Of a stretch of 28,662 nt of DNA, positions 7,778-16,160 are shown piece after piece. The stretch is from Collinsella sp. AF23-2 (GTDB lineage Bacteria > Actinomycetota > Coriobacteriia > Coriobacteriales > Coriobacteriaceae), in contig NZ_QRVG01000014.1 in the NCBI RefSeq assembly GCF_003459245.1, forward strand, positions 32,018 through 60,679, given 5' to 3'. The notes beneath the pieces were generated by a model, which did not search any database, was not told the origin of the DNA, and was given only the letters and a program-made list of their open reading frames with translations. Numbering within the stretch: the first letter of the stretch is position 1; every line of letters starts with the position of its first letter. The position numbers were made by a program, and so were the translations under genes.

Positions 7778-8044
7778 ATGGCTAATGATTTTTCTGCACG
7801 TCAGCCGCGTCGTAAGTACTGCCAGTTCTGCAAGGAGAACACTGAGTTCATCGACTATAAGGACACTCAGCTTCTCCGTAAGTACATGACCGACCGTGGC
7901 AAGATCAAGCCCCGTCGCGTCACTGGCGCTTGCACGCAGCATCAGCATGACATCGCCAACGCCATCAAGCGTGCCCGCGAGATGGCTCTCCTGCCGTACA
8001 CCGTCCCCGTGGTTTCCTCTCGTGGCAACCGCGACCGCGGCTAA
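7778..8044 (+). CDS. rpsR: 30S ribosomal protein S18 (zinc-type, CxxC)
   Basis: An 88-residue S18. The N-terminal [11 protein letters not shown] holds a CxxC pair, and a further cysteine and histidines occur in GACTQHQHD, consistent with the zinc-binding C+ form. The core [26 protein letters not shown] is typical. The start at 7778 is the ATG before [12 protein letters not shown], with AAAGG about ten bases upstream; the longer frame from 7727 lies in the untranslated gap. If it is the only S18 copy, this form makes S18 dependent on zinc supply. Confidence 0.97.
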   Translation: MANDFSARQPRRKYCQFCKENTEFIDYKDTQLLRKYMTDRGKIKPRRVTGACTQHQHDIANAIKRAREMALLPYTVPVVSSRGNRDRG

Positions 8045-8059
8045 GAAGGGAGACGCATC

Positions 8060-8599
8060 ATGAAGGTTATTCTTCTCGATGAGATCAAGGGCAAGGGCGG
8101 CGAGGGTGACGTCGTAGAGGTCGCTCAGGGTTACGCTGAGAACTTCCTGTTCCCCAAGAAGCTCGCTGTTGCCGCCACCAAGGGCAACCTCAAGCAGCTT
8201 GACGAGCGTCGCAACAACATAGCCAAGCGCGAGGCCGTCCGTCTGGCTACCGCCAACGAGACCAAGGCTGCCCTCGAGGGCAAGCAGGTCACCGTTGACG
8301 TCAAGGTCGGCGACGAGGGCATCCTCTTTGGCTCCGTTACCGCCGCTATGATCGCTGACGCCATCAAGGATCAGCTCGGTATGGACATCGACCGCAAGCG
8401 CGTCGAGCTCGGCAAGCCCATCAAGGTTGCCGGTGCCCACACCGTTGCCATCTCGCTGTACCGCGAGATCAAGGCCGAGGTTGTCGTTCTCGTCGGCGTT
8501 ACCGCCGAGGAGCTCGCTGCCGATGCTGAGGTCGAGGAGGCCGCTGAGGTCGCCGAGGCCGAGACCGCCGAGGTCGAGACCGAGGCTGCTGCCGAGTAG
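8060..8599 (+). CDS. rplI: 50S ribosomal protein L9 with acidic C-terminal extension
   Basis: A 179-residue L9. The N-terminal domain (MKVILLDEIKGKGGEGDVVEVAQGYAENFLFPKKLAVAAT) binds 23S rRNA, then come the long connecting helix and the C-terminal domain (VKVGDEGILFGSVTAAMIADAI...AVSLYREI-type end). The family is usually about 148 residues. The extra 30 residues are a run of alanine, glutamate and valine, AEVEEAAEVAEAETAEVETE, probably helical. The start has AAGGGAGA upstream, and the operon terminator follows at 8632. Confidence 0.97.
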   Translation: MKVILLDEIKGKGGEGDVVEVAQGYAENFLFPKKLAVAATKGNLKQLDERRNNIAKREAVRLATANETKAALEGKQVTVDVKVGDEGILFGSVTAAMIADAIKDQLGMDIDRKRVELGKPIKVAGAHTVAISLYREIKAEVVVLVGVTAEELAADAEVEEAAEVAEAETAEVETEAAAE

Positions 8600-8631
8600 C
8601 ATTTGCTGCAACGCAACAATCTTGTTCTAAG

Positions 8632-8670
8632 AAGGGCGCTCTGAGAGACCGGGGCGCCCTTTTATTTTTT
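8632..8670 (+). terminator. Terminator of the rpsF-ssb-rpsR-rplI operon
   Basis: Stem AAGGGCGC/GCGCCCTT (8632-8639/8654-8661), then TTTATTTTTT. It lies about 40 bp upstream of the transposon insertion, so the mobile element did not split a transcript. Confidence 0.9.
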
Positions 8671-8710
8671 GCGCTGAGTGGGTGTCACGTCATACATTGA
8701 GATGCAGTCC

Positions 8711-8718
8711 CACATAAG
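8711..8718. repeat. Left 8-bp target site duplication of the IS1595-type transposon
   Basis: CACATAAG at 8711-8718 is repeated exactly at 11832-11839, immediately outside the terminal inverted repeats. Eight base pairs is the usual duplication length for the IS1595 family. Confidence 0.85.
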
Positions 8719-8742
8719 CGTTGTGTTAGACCACTTTGGATA
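8719..8742 (+). repeat. Left terminal inverted repeat of the IS1595-type transposon
   Basis: It begins CGTTGTGTTAGACC and ends CTTTGGATA. It matches the reverse complement of the reconstructed right end except for A versus G at the 15th base. Confidence 0.88.
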
Positions 8743-8816
8743 AGTGTCCTGCACGCAGTACACGCGACGGGGCCCCGGTTGCGACAATTCCATCATCAGG
8801 AGAGATGGAGGTTGCA

Positions 8817-9899
8817 ATGGAAGACGTGCTCACCCAGCTGACGAGGCAGTTCCTCCCGCAGATGACGGCTGCCGAGAAGAGCAGGGCCCTGAGATCGCTC
8901 AAGGCGCTGATAGACGCGGAGCTTTTCGAACTCGCGGCAAGCGAGGGGGCGGAAGACGATCCCGACAGAGCCTGCCCCTGGTGCGGCTCCCCGCATTACG
9001 TGAAGAGGGGGCGAGACGGGAGCGGCCGTCAGCGGTTCCTCTGCCGAGGGTGCGCCAGGACCTTCACCGATGCCACCATGCGCATCTTCTCCACCACCAA
9101 GCTCGACAGGTCGGCCTGGATGAGGTTCGCGGAGTGCCACGTGGACATGCTCCCGCTGCGCGAGTCGGCGGAAAAGTGCGGCGTGTGCCTCAAGACGGCG
9201 TTCTTCATGCGCCACAGGCTGCTCGAGGCCATGGCCAAGCGCATGCCCGCCTTCCGCGTGGAGGCCGGCGGCGGGGCCGAGCTCGACGAGTGCTTCTTCA
9301 GGGAGAGCTTCAAGGGAAACCGCTCCAGGTCGGAGTCCGGCATGCCCAGGAAGCCCCGCACAAGGTCGCAGGGAACCGACGGGCACGAGAAGATATGCGT
9401 GCTCACCGGCATCAACGACGCCGGCGACATCTTCTACGAGATCGCGGGGAGGGGCGGCCTCGACGAGGCGGCAGCCAGGGAGCTGCTCGCCGACAAGCTC
9501 GCGGTCGGCGCGATAATCTCGACGGACCGTGCGCACGTGTACCGCCGCGTCCTGCCCGCCCTCGGCGTCGGCGCGCACATCGCCAGCAAGAGGGAGGAGC
9601 ACGCCATCAACAGGGTGAACAGCCTCCACTCCCAGATGAGGCACTTCATCGGCAGGTTCCGGGGTGTCTCCACGAGACGCCTCGAGAACTACCTCGCCTG
9701 GTTCAAGTGGACATGGTGCTTCAAGGTCCGCAGGAGCGCGGACGAGCTCGCCGAGCTCATAGTGAGGCAGGCAGCCCGCGGCACGTACGAGAAGACCTGG
9801 CGCCAGTACAAGGTGACCCCCTATCCGTTCTACGAGTACTGGATCAAGCAGGCGAAATGGGACTCGCGTGCGCGGAGGGCCATATACGGCGTGGCGTGA
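8817..9899 (+). CDS. IS1595-family transposase
   Basis: A 360-residue transposase of the ISXO2-like/IS1595 family. An N-terminal helical region is followed by a zinc ribbon, with C53-x2-C56 (CPWC) and C76-x2-C79 (CRGC). The catalytic domain has aspartates in AELDECFF (D157) and STDRAHVY (D237), then the family block NRVNSLHSQMRHFIGRF with RLENYLAWFKW. The start at 8817 is supported by GGAGG five bases upstream; the frame is open further upstream into the terminal repeat but without a suitable site. No frameshift or stop is seen, so it is probably active. It is convergent with the lnu-like gene, 71 bp apart. Confidence 0.93.
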   Translation: MEDVLTQLTRQFLPQMTAAEKSRALRSLKALIDAELFELAASEGAEDDPDRACPWCGSPHYVKRGRDGSGRQRFLCRGCARTFTDATMRIFSTTKLDRSAWMRFAECHVDMLPLRESAEKCGVCLKTAFFMRHRLLEAMAKRMPAFRVEAGGGAELDECFFRESFKGNRSRSESGMPRKPRTRSQGTDGHEKICVLTGINDAGDIFYEIAGRGGLDEAAARELLADKLAVGAIISTDRAHVYRRVLPALGVGAHIASKREEHAINRVNSLHSQMRHFIGRFRGVSTRRLENYLAWFKWTWCFKVRRSADELAELIVRQAARGTYEKTWRQYKVTPYPFYEYWIKQAKWDSRARRAIYGVA

Positions 9900-9970
9900 T
9901 GTCCAGGGCGGTCTGGCGCAGCGCATCTGCGGCAAGCGCTGAAGTCGTGCCCCGATGCAAATAGCAACAG

Positions 9971-10465
9971 CTAGCGATATTCTTCGGGAACGTCGAAACC
10001 GTACTCACGGCATAGGAGCATGACATCGTGGGCGTCGTGCTCGTCATGCTGATAGCCCAAGTGAAACAACAGCTGGCTTTCGGGGTCGATGCACGACACC
10101 TCCACCTCGCCGATGCGCCCCCTCCCCGAAAAGACCTCCCCGGGAAAACGATCTCCCTGATACAGAATATCGCCATTCTCGGCGAAATCGAAGCAATGCA
10201 GGTCGACGATGCGCCCCGCCTCGTCTTGCCACACCGTGTGATCTTCGGTGGTGAAAGATGCAGCCACCTCGGAAAACCCCTCATCAGCAATTAGATCCAC
10301 GAACCTTTGGTAATCCCCGCGCTGAACGAACAGGTCGATGTCGTTATGAGCCCTGGTCTCACGCCCGACAAGCGCATCGATGCCCCAGCCGCCATCAAGG
10401 TATACGCCAATGCCCGCACCTGCGGAAAGGCCGATTATCCAACACGCATCATCCTTGGTGACCAT
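9971..10465 (-). CDS. Lincosamide nucleotidyltransferase-like protein (Lnu family)
   Basis: A 164-residue small nucleotidyltransferase. It shows VYLDGGWGIDAL (22-32) with the glycine motif, then AHNDIDLF with the metal-binding D42-x-D44, a third candidate carboxylate in IVDLHCF (D88), and LLFHLGYQHDEHDAHDV near the end, which closely resembles the LnuA/LnuC end motif LLFHSGYD. Length equals LnuA/LnuC (about 161-164). Such enzymes adenylylate lincomycin and clindamycin. AGGAG lies five bases before the ATG, and a TATAAT promoter box is upstream. It is the passenger of the transposon. Activity on lincosamides is inferred, not shown; other small nucleotidyltransferases share the fold. Confidence 0.82.
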   Translation of the reverse strand: MVTKDDACWIIGLSAGAGIGVYLDGGWGIDALVGRETRAHNDIDLFVQRGDYQRFVDLIADEGFSEVAASFTTEDHTVWQDEAGRIVDLHCFDFAENGDILYQGDRFPGEVFSGRGRIGEVEVSCIDPESQLLFHLGYQHDEHDAHDVMLLCREYGFDVPEEYR

Positions 10466-10505
10466 AGGAGCTCCTTCGCTTTCGCCTGCTATCTAAGCAA
10501 GAAAG

Positions 10506-10532
10506 ATTATAGGAAAAGTCCCAGTATCCAAA
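10506..10532 (-). promoter_or_regulatory. Promoter of the lnu-like gene, -35 inside the transposon end
   Basis: A perfect TATAAT (complement of 10506-10511) lies about 40 bp upstream of the start codon. The only -35 candidate is TTTGGA (complement of 10527-10532) with a short 15-bp spacer, and it belongs to the transposon's terminal repeat. The IS3 element begins seven bases beyond it. Confidence 0.55.
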
Positions 10533-10538
10533 GCGGTC
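10525..10538 (-). repeat. Right terminal repeat of the IS1595-type transposon, inner part
   Basis: TATCCAAAGCGGTC is the inner 14 bases of the right end. The outer ten bases, TAACACAACG, lie at 11822-11831 beyond the IS3 element. The last three bases, GTC, are the IS3 target duplication. Confidence 0.85.
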
Positions 10539-11818
10539 GGGACTGCGGACAAAAAGTTGGACCGTTGAGGTCCGGAACGGAGTCCGCATGGCATACAGTA
10601 GGAGAATGGTGGAGAGGGCCAGGGCGCTTCGCGGCGCCGGGCTCACCGTCATGGAGATAACCGAGATACTCGGCGGGCCCGGCAAGACGTCCGTCTGGCG
10701 CTGGATCAGGGACGTGCGCAAGCCCGCGGGAAGGGCCGGTGGAGGAATGGACCTGCCGCGACTCGTCGGGGACGGCCCCGACTACCCCGACATCGACCCG
10801 GAGGACAAGGACGCCCTGATCGAGCGGCTCAGGCTCGAGAACGCGGTGCTGAGGGCGGTGCAGGACGTTTTAAAAGCCGAGAGCCTCGACGGGATGTCGA
10901 ACAGGGAGAAGACCCTGGTGATAGACCGCCTGAGGCCTGCGGGGAAGTGGTCCTTGAGAGAACTCACGAGTTCCTTGGGGATATCAAAGAGCTCCTATGA
11001 GTACCAGCGCCGCGCGATCGCGAGGCCCGACCGGCGCGCGCCCCTGCGCGCGCTCGTGCGCAGGATCTTCACCGAGGACGGCGAGGGGGCGCGGGGGTAC
11101 CGCTTCGTGACGGCGCGCCTGCGCGAGCTCGACGAGCCCGTGCGCGCCTCGGAGAAGGTCGTCCTCCGCATCATGCGCGAGGAGGGCCTGGTCCCCAGGT
11201 GGATGAGGAGGAAGAGGAGGCCCTACAGCTCCTATGCGGGCGAGCCGACGCCGGCCCCGCCGAACCTCGTGCGCCGCGACTTCCGCTCGGCCCTGCCGAA
11301 CTTCCTGTGGCTCACCGACATCACCGAGTTCAGGCTGCCCTCCGGCAGGAAGGTCTACCTGTCGGCCATCAGGGACTGCTTCGACTCCTCGGTCGTGGCG
11401 TGGAGGGCCGGCGAGAGACCGGACGCCGCGCTCGCCAACTCGACGCTCGAGGACGCCTGCGCGCTGCTCGCGCCCGGCGAGCGCCCCGTCATCCACTCCG
11501 ACCGCGGCGGCCACTACCGCTGGCCCGGCTGGATCTCGATCTGCGAGGGGCACGGCCTCGCCAGGAGCATGGCCGCCAAGGGCTGCAGCCCGGACAACGC
11601 GGCGATGGAGGGCTTCTTCGGCCTGCTCAAGAGGGAGTTCTGGCACGGCAGGGACTGGTCGGGCTGGACCCCTGCCCGCTTCATCGAGGAGCTCGGGGGC
11701 TGGATCGGCCGATACAATACGGAGAGGCGCAGCGATGCGCTCGGCGGCCGCACGCCGGCCGAGTTCCGCGCCGCGCTGGGAAGGGCGCGTAACGGTCCAA
11801 GAAATCGTCCGCAGTCCC
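10539..11818 (+). mobile_element. IS3-family insertion sequence, 1280 bp
   Basis: The ends are inverted repeats: GGGACTGCGGAC (10539-10550) plus TTGGACCGTT (10557-10566) on the left, AACGGTCCAA (11791-11800) plus GTCCGCAGTCCC (11807-11818) on the right, with a six-base unmatched block in each. GTC flanks both sides (10536-10538 and 11819-11821), a 3-bp duplication usual for IS3 elements. It has landed inside the right terminal repeat of the IS1595-type transposon, so it is the younger insertion. Confidence 0.9.
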
Positions 11819-11838
11819 GTCTAACACAACGCACATAA
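10588..11838 (+). CDS. IS3-family transposase, single fused reading frame
   Basis: A 416-residue protein with an N-terminal helix-turn-helix (residues 5-42), a leucine-rich helical segment (75-100), an IS150-type HTH_21 region and a DDE integrase core: D244 (WLTDITEF), D305 (HSDRGGHY) and E341 (NAAMEGFFG), exactly 35 residues between the last two. Most IS3 elements use two frames joined by a -1 frameshift; here one frame is continuous. A T TTA AAA heptamer at 10869-10875 remains in frame. The element ends at 11818, but the frame has no stop inside it. The last six residues (RLTQRT) and the TAA come from the flanking transposon end and its target duplication. ACGGAG precedes the ATG. Arginine is encoded largely by AGG. 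Confidence 0.92.
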   Translation: MAYSRRMVERARALRGAGLTVMEITEILGGPGKTSVWRWIRDVRKPAGRAGGGMDLPRLVGDGPDYPDIDPEDKDALIERLRLENAVLRAVQDVLKAESLDGMSNREKTLVIDRLRPAGKWSLRELTSSLGISKSSYEYQRRAIARPDRRAPLRALVRRIFTEDGEGARGYRFVTARLRELDEPVRASEKVVLRIMREEGLVPRWMRRKRRPYSSYAGEPTPAPPNLVRRDFRSALPNFLWLTDITEFRLPSGRKVYLSAIRDCFDSSVVAWRAGERPDAALANSTLEDACALLAPGERPVIHSDRGGHYRWPGWISICEGHGLARSMAAKGCSPDNAAMEGFFGLLKREFWHGRDWSGWTPARFIEELGGWIGRYNTERRSDALGGRTPAEFRAALGRARNGPRNRPQSRLTQRT

Positions 11839-11839
11839 G
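11832..11839. repeat. Right 8-bp target site duplication of the IS1595-type transposon
   Basis: CACATAAG, identical to 8711-8718. Its TAA (11836-11838) serves as the stop codon of the IS3 transposase. Confidence 0.85.
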
Positions 11840-11903
11840 GGACCGTTCATCCGTTTGGTTCGGTGATGATTGTTAAGGCGCGCCTCGATTTAAAGCTGTG
11901 GCT

Positions 11904-11911
11904 GATACTAT
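11904..11911 (+). promoter_or_regulatory. Possible -10 element of dnaB
   Basis: TACTAT at 11906-11911 lies 33 bp before the dnaB start. No convincing -35 is seen at 17 bp. The position downstream of the transposon suggests dnaB keeps its own promoter. Confidence 0.3.
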
Positions 11912-11944
11912 GGATGCTCGCAAGCGATATGAATGAGGATGCTC

Positions 11945-13336
11945 ATGGCATATGACGATAGGGAGACATGGCTGACGGTCGAGGACCGCGGCTCCAAGTT
12001 GGGTCTCCCCCAAAACCAAGATGCAGAGGCCAACGTACTGGCCGCCATGCTGCTATCGCCCGAGGTGGTCGAAGAAGCCCAGGTCGAGCTGCAGCCCGAT
12101 GACTTCTACCGGCCCATTCATAAGACCATCTATACCGCGATGGTCGATATGTACAACAGCCGCATTCCCATCGACTCCATCTCGCTGATCGATTACCTGC
12201 GAAGCATCAACAAGCTCGATGCCGTGGGCGGCGAGGCCTACATTTTGGAGCTGATGGGCCAGACTCTGTCGCTCGTGAACTGGCAGCACCATGCCGCCAT
12301 CGTCCGTCGCGACTCGATGCTGCGCGAGCTGATCGGCGCCACCAACGAGATCAACGCGCTGGCCTATAACGCCCCTACCGACACCAAGGAGGTCGTGGAG
12401 CTGGCCGAGAGCAAGCTGCTCAAGGTCACGGCGCGCGAGGTCAAGTCGAGCTACAAGACGCTGACCGAGTTTATGGTCGAGGCCTATAACGAGGCCGAGG
12501 AAGTGTGCCAGGCCGGTGGCCAGGCTGCGGGCGTGCCCACGGGTTTCCCGTCGCTCGACCGCATGCTCATGGGTTTTCGCGAGGGTCAGCTCATCATTAT
12601 CGGTGCCCGTCCTGCTGTAGGTAAGACGTCGTTCGCCCTGAATCTGGCGCTCAACGCTGCCGCCGCTGGTTATACCGTCGGCTTCTTCTCGCTGGAGATG
12701 TCGGGCAAGGAAATTGCCCAGCGTCTGATCTGCGCCTACGCCATGATCTCGATCAGTGACTTCCGCATGGGCCGCATTAGCCCCGAGCAGTGGGCCAATA
12801 TCAACGAGGCCACGCAGACCTTGTCTAAGCTCGATATTCTGATTGACGATACGCCCGGCACCACAGTGACCGAGATTCGCGCCAAGAGCCGCCGCATGCT
12901 CCACAACAAGGAGAAGGCCATCATCATCCTGGACTACCTGCAGCTGGTGAGTCCTCCGCCGGGACGCCGCTCCGAGAGCCGTACCGTCGAGGTCTCCGAG
13001 ATGTCGCGTGGTCTGAAGATCATGGCCAAGGAGCTCAAGATCCCGCTCATCGCGCTGTCGCAGCTCTCGCGTCAGGTCGAATCCCGTACCGGCAAGCGCC
13101 CGCAGCTTTCCGACCTTCGTGAATCGGGCTCCATCGAGCAAGACGCCGATATCGTTATGTTCTTGGACCGCTCCGCCGACGAGGCCGAAGCCTCACGCGA
13201 CGATCGACCCGACGAGGGCGTTACGCGTATCGTCGTGGCCAAGAACCGTTCGGGCCCGATCGGCGACGTCGACCTGATGTTCCTGCCGGCATCCACCAAG
13301 TTCTATGAGCTTGATGGGGCACATGCCGAGGAGTAG
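11945..13336 (+). CDS. dnaB: Replicative DNA helicase DnaB
   Basis: A 463-residue hexameric helicase that unwinds DNA at the fork. The N-terminal domain (PQNQDAEANVLAAMLLSPEVV...DDFYRPIHKTIY) is followed by a linker and the RecA-like domain. Walker A GARPAVGKTS is near residue 220, Walker B IIILDYLQLVS near 327, then IALSQLSRQVESR and the C-terminal DLRESGSIEQDADIVMFLDR motif. Length is typical and no intein is present. The start at 11945 has GAGGA five bases upstream; an in-frame ATG at 11933 lacks a site. In many bacteria dnaB directly follows rplI; here the nested transposon separates them. Confidence 0.97.
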   Translation: MAYDDRETWLTVEDRGSKLGLPQNQDAEANVLAAMLLSPEVVEEAQVELQPDDFYRPIHKTIYTAMVDMYNSRIPIDSISLIDYLRSINKLDAVGGEAYILELMGQTLSLVNWQHHAAIVRRDSMLRELIGATNEINALAYNAPTDTKEVVELAESKLLKVTAREVKSSYKTLTEFMVEAYNEAEEVCQAGGQAAGVPTGFPSLDRMLMGFREGQLIIIGARPAVGKTSFALNLALNAAAAGYTVGFFSLEMSGKEIAQRLICAYAMISISDFRMGRISPEQWANINEATQTLSKLDILIDDTPGTTVTEIRAKSRRMLHNKEKAIIILDYLQLVSPPPGRRSESRTVEVSEMSRGLKIMAKELKIPLIALSQLSRQVESRTGKRPQLSDLRESGSIEQDADIVMFLDRSADEAEASRDDRPDEGVTRIVVAKNRSGPIGDVDLMFLPASTKFYELDGAHAEE

Positions 13337-13420
13337 GACAGGCGCCCGTTGCACGGGTATACTGGGAATGTTTTGTGCTTCTGCGTGCCGGCGTGGCGCG
13401 TAGACAGTCCATGAATGTAA

Positions 13421-14716
<1,296 letters not shown>

Positions 14717-14738
14717 TCGGGACTATTTGGTTATTGCG

Positions 14739-14780
14739 ATATACCCCTTTGCAGCCCAAGCGGGCGGCCGAGGGGTATAT
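14739..14780 (+). terminator. Hairpin after purA, weak terminator candidate
   Basis: A 10-bp perfect inverted repeat, ATATACCCCT (14739-14748) and AGGGGTATAT (14771-14780), encloses a loop with a smaller inner GCCC/GGGC stem. Only a poor T tract follows, so it may be partly read through into purD. Confidence 0.5.
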
Positions 14781-14834
14781 TTGCTTGCAAAGGGCTCGCG
14801 CGGAGCGGGCCATTCATCCATAGAGGAGGCACCC

Positions 14835-16139
14835 TTGAAGGCGGACACTCAAACCATCGACATCCTGTTGTTGGGCAGCGGCGGCCGTGAGCATGCTTTG
14901 GCAGCTAAGCTCGCAGCATCACCGCGCGCCGGCAAGCTCTACATCGCGCCGGGCAACGGCGGCACCGCGAGCTGCGGCGAGAACGTTGTTCTCGACGACT
15001 GCGATCCTGCGGCCGTGGCGGCGTTTGCGCAGAGCCACGGATGCGGACTCGTGGTAATTGGCCCCGAGGCTCCGCTCGTGGCGGGCGTGGCCGACGCCGT
15101 GCGCGCGGTGGGTATTCCCTGCTTTGGCCCGGGTGCCGAGGGCGCCCAGATGGAGGGCTCTAAGCTGTTCTCCAAGCAGCTCATGGAGCGCGCGGGCATT
15201 CCGACGGCAGCCTACGGCTCGTTTACCGACGAGGCTTCGGCTCTTGCTTATGTGCGTGAGCAGGGCGCTCCGCTGGTCGTCAAGGCCGACGGCCTTGCCG
15301 CGGGCAAGGGCGTTATCGTGGCGACCGAACTTGAGCAGGCCGAGGAGGCCGTGCGCGAGTGCTTTGGCGGCACCTTTGGCGATGCCGGCAACACCGTGGT
15401 TATCGAGGAGATGCTGACCGGCCCCGAGTGCTCGCTTTTGGCCTTTACCGACGGCAAGACCGTGCGCCCCATGGCCACCTCGCAGGACCACAAGCGCGCG
15501 CTCGAGGGCGACAAGGGCCCCAACACCGGCGGCATGGGTGTCTACAGCCCGGTGCCCATCGTGACCGACGAGGAGCACGCCACCATGGTGAAGGTCATGG
15601 AGCAGACCGTTGCCGAGCTTGCTGCCGAGGGCATCGACTACCGCGGCTGCCTGTACGGCGGCTTTATGCTCACGCCCGCCGGCCCCAAGGTGCTGGAGTT
15701 CAATGCCCGCTTTGGCGACCCCGAGACGCAGGTCGTGCTGCCGCGCCTTAAGAACGACCTGGTTGAGATCATGCTGGCCTGCGCCAACTGTGAGCTCGAT
15801 CAGATTGAGCTCGACTGGCGCGACGAGTGGGCCGTGGCCGTTGTCCTGACGAGTGCGGGCTATCCCGGCAGCTACGAGAGGGGCAAGGTCATCGCCGGTA
15901 TCACCGATGCCGAGGCCATGGAGAACGTGACCGTGTACCACGCGGGCACTGCTGTGGTGAACGGCCAGCTCTTGACCAATGGTGGTCGCGTGCTTGCCGT
16001 GACCGCTCTGGGCGACACGTTCGAGAACGCTCGCAACCTTGCCTACGAGGCCTGCGAGAAGATTGATTTTGAGGGTAAGACCCTGCGTCACGACATCGGC
16101 CTGCGCGCGCTGCGCGGCCGCGACGCCTGGGATGCCTAA
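14835..16139 (+). CDS. purD: Phosphoribosylamine-glycine ligase
   Basis: A 434-residue ATP-grasp enzyme that joins phosphoribosylamine and glycine with ATP to give GAR in purine synthesis. N-domain [20 protein letters not shown], then [15 protein letters not shown], the ATP-grasp strand [16 protein letters not shown], the linker [19 protein letters not shown] and the metal-binding [13 protein letters not shown]. The start is a TTG at 14835 because GGAGG lies five bases upstream and the protein then begins just before the first beta strand; the frame upstream of it reads through the purA hairpin and is not protein-like. It is 118 bp after purA and 21 bp before the Nudix gene. Confidence 0.96.
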   Translation: MKADTQTIDILLLGSGGREHALAAKLAASPRAGKLYIAPGNGGTASCGENVVLDDCDPAAVAAFAQSHGCGLVVIGPEAPLVAGVADAVRAVGIPCFGPGAEGAQMEGSKLFSKQLMERAGIPTAAYGSFTDEASALAYVREQGAPLVVKADGLAAGKGVIVATELEQAEEAVRECFGGTFGDAGNTVVIEEMLTGPECSLLAFTDGKTVRPMATSQDHKRALEGDKGPNTGGMGVYSPVPIVTDEEHATMVKVMEQTVAELAAEGIDYRGCLYGGFMLTPAGPKVLEFNARFGDPETQVVLPRLKNDLVEIMLACANCELDQIELDWRDEWAVAVVLTSAGYPGSYERGKVIAGITDAEAMENVTVYHAGTAVVNGQLLTNGGRVLAVTALGDTFENARNLAYEACEKIDFEGKTLRHDIGLRALRGRDAWDA

Positions 16140-16160
16140 AGTCCGAGAGGAATGAGACGG

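Larger units (their letters stand above)
8719..11831 (+). mobile_element. IS1595-family transposon carrying a lnu-like gene, interrupted by an IS3 element
   Basis: The 24-bp terminal inverted repeats are at 8719-8742 and, on the right, split into 10525-10538 plus 11822-11831. The right repeat becomes contiguous only when the IS3 element and one GTC are removed; the arms then match at 23 of 24 positions. Without the IS3 insertion the unit is 1830 bp. It holds one transposase gene and one convergent passenger gene. Small IS1595-type units with a lincosamide nucleotidyltransferase passenger are known (as I recall, MTnSag1 with lnu(C) in Streptococcus agalactiae), and the layout here is the same. 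Arginine codons are mostly AGG, unlike the CGC/CGT of the host genes. Confidence 0.88.

Noticed and set aside
6839..8611. 590-codon minus-strand frame across rpsF-ssb-rpsR-rplI
   Set aside because: Crosses four certain ribosomal and SSB genes; shadow only.
8744..9964. Alternative plus-strand frame overlapping the IS1595 transposase
   Set aside because: Arginine- and glycine-rich shadow; the other frame has the zinc ribbon and catalytic motifs.
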